The translations under genes and the position numbers were made by a program. From CAVVNC01 sp963750015 (lineage in GTDB: Bacteria > Desulfobacterota > Syntrophorhabdia > Syntrophorhabdales > WCHB1-27), in the NCBI GenBank assembly GCA_963750015.1, contig CAVVPU010000134.1, forward strand, positions 10,477 through 74,476: a stretch of 64,000 nucleotides of DNA, given 5' to 3'. Position 1 is the first letter of the stretch, and each line of letters starts with the position of its first letter. This document shows positions 60,460 to 64,000 of this stretch, one piece after another. Under the pieces are notes generated by a model. It worked only from the letters and a program-made list of their open reading frames with translations. It had not been told where the DNA came from and did not search any database.

Positions 60460-61562
60460 CTACACCTTCACTAAGGTATATGCCCTCTCACCCATCCCCA
60501 TCTTCTGGGCATGCTCGAGCTGAATCGTCCAATCTATTCTCGGAAATACCGCCCGGAACTTGTCCTCGCCTGCCTTGAGGCGCTCTTTGATCACGCACCC
60601 GGGCATGGACTCCTCGCCATTTACCAGGTCGCATGACGCTGCGTCTATGGCCACGGGGTCTCTGGACGCAAGGATGCCTATGTCCTTCACGATGGGCATA
60701 TCGTTGTGGGGATAACAGTCGCAGGTGGGGCTTATCTGCATGAGGAAATTGAGAAAGACCGCCTTCCCCTTCTTGGCCTCCAGCGCCCCCAGTGCATGCT
60801 CCACCATCTTCTTCTGGAACCGGTCGGATGCTTCGTTCCACTGAGCTTCTATGGCCCCTTCCCGGCAGACGACGATGCACTCCCCGCAGCCTATGCACTG
60901 TTTTACCCTAATCACGGCCTTCTTTTCGGCCAGCACGATGGCCTTTGCCGGGCATAGTCCGACGCAGTTCCCGCACCCCTTGCATTGGTCCACGTTTATT
61001 TTCGGCCCTACGCTCGAATGCATGGAGAGCTTTCCTTCCCTGGTGGCGCAGCCCATGCCCATGTTCTTCAGGGCGCCGCCGAATCCGGACAGCTCGTGGC
61101 CCTTGAAATGGGTCACCACGACGAGGCTGTCGGCGTCGACGATCTCTTTGGCGATGCTCACTTCATTGAGTATCTCGCCCGCAATTGGCACCTTGACTCC
61201 GCTTGAGCCCCTGAGGCCGTCCGCAATAATGATGGGGCAGCCTACCACCGCATAATCGAAGCCGTTTCTGATGGCCGTGTTGACATGGGAGACGCCGTCG
61301 CTTCGCCCCCCCGTGTAGAGGGTATTCGTGTCGGTGAGAAAGGGCCGCCCCCCTGCGCCGACAATCCCGTCCACGATGGTTCGCAGGAAAACGGGCCTGA
61401 GATAGGCGCAGTTGCCGATCTCTCCGAAATGGAGCTTGACGGCCACCATGTCGTTCTTCTTTATACGCCTCTCCAACTTGGCCCTGCCAGCAGCTCGCTG
61501 ATCTTGTCGAGGAGGTTCCTTTTGGGCCTCGTACGGAGGTCCGTGAAATAGACCGTCGACAT
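60460..61562 (-). pseudogene. DUF362-family 4Fe-4S protein, frameshifted near the start
   Basis: A DUF362 protein with two ferredoxin-type clusters (CKGCGNCVGLCP and CIGCGECIVVC, about residues 195-240) between two halves of the DUF362 domain (VAVKLHFGEIGNCAYLRPVF, LVVVTHFKGHELSGFGGALK, SRDPVAIDAASCDLV). The real start is ATG at 61562 (AAGGAG ahead; MSTVYFTDLRTRPKRNLLDK). One base is missing around 61484-61489, so only the part from 61476 is an open frame today. Restoring one base gives ~367 residues, the family norm. Likely an electron-transfer or iron-sulfur protein; exact role unknown. Confidence 0.82.
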
Positions 61563-61644
61563 TTGATCTCCTTTTTGGTTTAATTGTGGCCCGAAATTGT
61601 GTTAGAAGTATACCTTAGTTTCCCTGCAATAAAAAGGAGGACCA

Positions 61645-62826
61645 ATGCCAGAAATGTCGGAATTGCACGAAATGATCAAGAAGATAGCTGAGAAGACGGC
61701 TCGCGAAAAACTCGCCCCCAGGGCGAAGGAGATAGATGCTACGGGCGAATTCCCCTGGGACGTAGTGGATGCCTGCCGGAACCAGGGCTTCCTCTACCTG
61801 ATGTTGCCTGAGGAGTTTGGGGGCATGGGCGGCGATATCACGACCCTGTGCGTCGTTATCGAGGAGCTCGCGAAAGTTTCGGGGACATCGTCCCTGATCT
61901 GCCTCGCCCATAACGTCGGCCTTATGCCGGTGATGGTCGCCGGGAACCCCGAGCAGAAGAAATACATCTACGGCAAGGTCACCGAGGCAGACAAGAATTG
62001 CCTCGCCGCTTTTTGCCTCACCGAGCCGGAGGCGGGCTCGGATCCCGCGCGTATGACGACCACTTTCACCAAAGAGGGCGACTGCTATTACCTGAACGGA
62101 AAAAAATCGATGATCACCAACGGCGCGAGCGCCCAGTTCTACTCCGTCTTCGCGACGAGCGACCCCTCGTTGAAACATAGAGGCATCACCGCTTTCTATC
62201 TGGAGAAGGACTACCCCGGTGTGGTCATAGGCAAGAACGAGGAGAAGATGGGCATGATCGGCTCGGACCTGACGGAGATCACCTTCGACAACGTGAAGCT
62301 CACGAAGGACAACCTCCTCGGGGAAGAAGGCAAGGGCTGGACAATCGCCATGGCGACCCTCAACCTCTCGCGGCCGGCAGTCGGCGCCCAGGCCCTCGGC
62401 ATCTCCCAGGGGGCCTTCGACTTTGCCGTGGAATACGCCTGGAACAGGGTCCAGTTCGGCCAGAAGCTCTGCGACCACGAAGGCATCCAGCTCATGATAG
62501 GCGAGATGGCGATCGAGGTCGAGGCGTCCCGGGCCCTCGTCTATGAGGCTGCCCGCCTTCTCGATGCAACGAAGGTACACGAAAGGGACCAGATGCGCGC
62601 CATAGCGGCAGACAGGGCCTCGGCCATCGCCAAGGTCTATTCGGCGAACTCCGCCATGAAGGTAACAACCGATGCAGTCCAGATACTGGGCAGCTACGGG
62701 TACACGAAGGACTATCCCCTGGAGCGGATGATGCGCGATGCCAAGGCGACCCAGATCTACGAAGGGGCCAACCAGATCGCGAGCATGCTCATCGCCAAGT
62801 CGTATTTCAGGAAGTTCAGGATTTAG
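61645..62826 (+). CDS. Acyl-CoA dehydrogenase
   Basis: A 393-residue FAD enzyme oxidising acyl-CoA to enoyl-CoA, passing electrons to ETF. N-terminal helices, the AAFCLTEPEAGSDPARMTTT and MITNGASAQFYSVFA FAD-contact stretches, GWTIAMATLNLSRPAVGAQA, and the C-terminal LERMMRDAKATQIYEGANQI carrying the catalytic-base Glu position of short-chain/glutaryl-type enzymes are visible. Ribosome-binding site AAGGAGG. It is transcribed divergently from the DUF362 gene and ends in a stem-loop shared with the convergent carboxylase gene. Chain length cannot be told. Confidence 0.94.
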   Translation: MPEMSELHEMIKKIAEKTAREKLAPRAKEIDATGEFPWDVVDACRNQGFLYLMLPEEFGGMGGDITTLCVVIEELAKVSGTSSLICLAHNVGLMPVMVAGNPEQKKYIYGKVTEADKNCLAAFCLTEPEAGSDPARMTTTFTKEGDCYYLNGKKSMITNGASAQFYSVFATSDPSLKHRGITAFYLEKDYPGVVIGKNEEKMGMIGSDLTEITFDNVKLTKDNLLGEEGKGWTIAMATLNLSRPAVGAQALGISQGAFDFAVEYAWNRVQFGQKLCDHEGIQLMIGEMAIEVEASRALVYEAARLLDATKVHERDQMRAIAADRASAIAKVYSANSAMKVTTDAVQILGSYGYTKDYPLERMMRDAKATQIYEGANQIASMLIAKSYFRKFRI

Positions 62827-62931
62827 GAAAGGAAAAACGCGCCTTTAAGAATAGGTCGTATAAGTCGTATAAGACTATTAATGAACCGCCCCAATCGTCA
62901 CTTTTTTGCGAAGCTCTAAGGCAGAAGAGAA

Positions 62932-62960
62932 GGGCGGGGATGATGGCTTCTTCCCCGCCC
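62932..62960. terminator. Bidirectional stem-loop between convergent genes
   Basis: GGGCGGGGA / TCCCCGCCC, 9-bp perfect stem with an 11-base loop, 105 bases after the acyl-CoA dehydrogenase stop and 9 bases from the carboxylase stop. T-rich tails are short. Confidence 0.6.
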
Positions 62961-62969
62961 CTTTGATAA

Positions 62970-64000
62970 CTAAGCGATATTGTATTTTTTCTTGATGAAC
63001 TCCATACCGGTCATCGGATAGAGGGCATAGATGAGGATATCTTCCATCTTGTCCGATATGCCTTTCAAGGCCTCCCGTGCCTTGGGAAGCTCGGCGGCGA
63101 TCACGTCTCCCGGCCGCACATCGATGGGTGTTTCGCCCTCTCGTAGCCTTTCAGGGCCTTCTTCCTGATCTCCTCGTTCACGGGAGCGGAGGGCCGGCCG
63201 TAGAGGCCGTAAAAATAGTCTTTTACCTCTTTTGTGGTCACCTTGTACCTGCCCATGAGCACATTCATCACGGCCTGGACCCCCACTATCTGGCTCGTCG
63301 GGGTGACCAGGGGAGGGAAGCCCATATCTGCCCTGGTCTTCGGGATCTCCTCGTACACCTCGTTGATGCGGTGGACCGCCTTTGCCTGTTTCAACTGGCT
63401 CACGAGGTTGCTTATCATGCCGCCCGGTATCTGGTGCATGAGCACGCCGATGTCGATGACGGAGAACTTCGTCGTGTCAGAGAACTGAATATACTTTTCC
63501 ACGATGCTTTCGAGGTACTCGTTGATCTCGGGGAATTTTGTGAGGTCGAGAACCGTGTCCCTGTCCGTGCCGAGAGAGTGACGATGAACGGCTCTGCGGC
63601 GGGGTGAGAGCTTCGAGGGGAAAAGGCGCGACGCACGTGTTGATGCCGTCCGCACCTGCTTCGATGGCCTTGAGACACGCCATGGAAGCCATACCGCTCG
63701 TGTAGTGGGTATGAAGGTGGACGGGGATTTCTTGAGCGCCTTCTTCAACGCTGAGATCAGCTCGTACGCATCGTAGGGCGAGATCGACGCCGGCCATGTC
63801 CTTGATGCAGAAAGAGTCGGCCCCCATCTCCTCCAGCTTCTTAGCCCTGGACACATAATAATCGAGCGTGAATATGGGGCCTCCCATCCTTCTTTCCGTG
63901 AGAGCATAAGAAAGGGTCCCCTGAATATGCTTGCCTGCCTTCTTGATGGCCTTGTAGGCGGTGATGAAGTTGCGCTCGTCGTTGAGCGCGTCGAAGACGC
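62970..64000 (-). pseudogene. Pyruvate/oxaloacetate carboxylase-family carboxyltransferase subunit, 3' part with five frameshifts
   Basis: The gene enters from beyond the right edge. Reading across frames gives a continuous carboxyltransferase: ALNDERNFITAYKAIKKAGK, MGGPIFTLDYYVSRAKKLEE, DSFCIKDMAG, IPVHLHTHYTSGMASMACLK, HPAAEPFIVTLS, TDRDTVLDLTKFPEINEYLE, IPGGMISNLVSQLKQAKAVH, and PIDVRPGDVIAAELPKAREA. This matches oxaloacetate decarboxylase alpha / pyruvate carboxylase subunit B. Frame changes occur near 63785, 63735, 63620, 63574 and 63138 (one +1, four -1). No biotin attachment motif is seen at this C-terminus. Conserved protein sequence between shifts argues for sequencing/assembly error or very recent decay. 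Confidence 0.82.

Noticed and set aside
61615..62580. 321-codon open frame antisense to the acyl-CoA dehydrogenase
   Set aside because: The plus-strand protein matches a well-known family from end to end; the antisense product has no recognisable motif.

Overview
The window looks like a Deltaproteobacterium-type (Desulfobacterota) chromosome, plausibly a Syntrophorhabdus-like anaerobe. This is inferred from the flagellar/chemotaxis gene order with sigma-54 regulators, HEAT and HDOD proteins, the cobalamin-salvage locus, and the acyl-CoA dehydrogenase and biotin-dependent carboxylase genes. No rRNA is present to confirm taxonomy.

Region 1 (1-33.7 kb, almost all minus strand) is a flagellar and chemotaxis super-cluster. 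In transcription order it reads cheY, cheX, an NtrC-type regulator, a histidine kinase and its NtrC-type partner, flgB-flgC-fliE-fliF-fliG-fliH-fliI-fliJ-fliK-flgD-flgE, fliL-fliM-fliN-fliO-fliP-fliQ-fliR-flhB-flhA-flhG-fliA, an HDOD gene, cheB, a HEAT-repeat gene, cheR, cheY, cheA, cheW, a possible small ORF, flgF and the 5' end of flgG. Many genes overlap by 1-8 bases. Sigma-54 type -24/-12 elements can be read upstream of fliL, flgF, fliK and the kinase. The last three lie so close to the start codon that leaderless mRNAs are predicted. flhF is absent from its usual place, FlhB has NPTT instead of NPTH at the self-cleavage site, and flgD carries a one-base frameshift inside a duplicated domain.

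Region 2 (33.8-39.5 kb) is housekeeping: tRNA-Val(CAC), a YebC-family gene, ruvC-ruvA-ruvB, a RodZ-like gene and purM of the longer ~390-residue type.

Region 3 (39.7-52.5 kb) starts at an orphan 3' fragment of tRNA-Arg, the scar expected of tRNA-targeted integration. It holds a cobalamin riboswitch-controlled B12 uptake and salvage operon (TonB-dependent receptor, BtuF, BtuC, BtuD, CbiZ amidohydrolase, its own TonB). A divergent locus follows with a second TonB-dependent receptor, ExbB, ExbD and a second TonB, preceded by two structured leader candidates.

Region 4 (52.6-60.4 kb) is a mobile-element landing zone. It contains a truncated repeat protein, a REP-associated tyrosine transposase with matching inverted ends, an IS66-type element, and a 3.1-kb segment bounded by 73-bp inverted repeats. 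That segment carries a Phd/RelE-type toxin-antitoxin pair, a translationally coupled DUF6978-like/DUF1828-DUF1829 pair and a small membrane protein.

Region 5 (60.4-64 kb) has a DUF362 ferredoxin-type protein, an acyl-CoA dehydrogenase and the 3' part of a pyruvate/oxaloacetate carboxylase-family gene. Frameshifts are concentrated here (one in the DUF362 gene, five in the carboxylase gene), so assembly or sequencing error must be considered.
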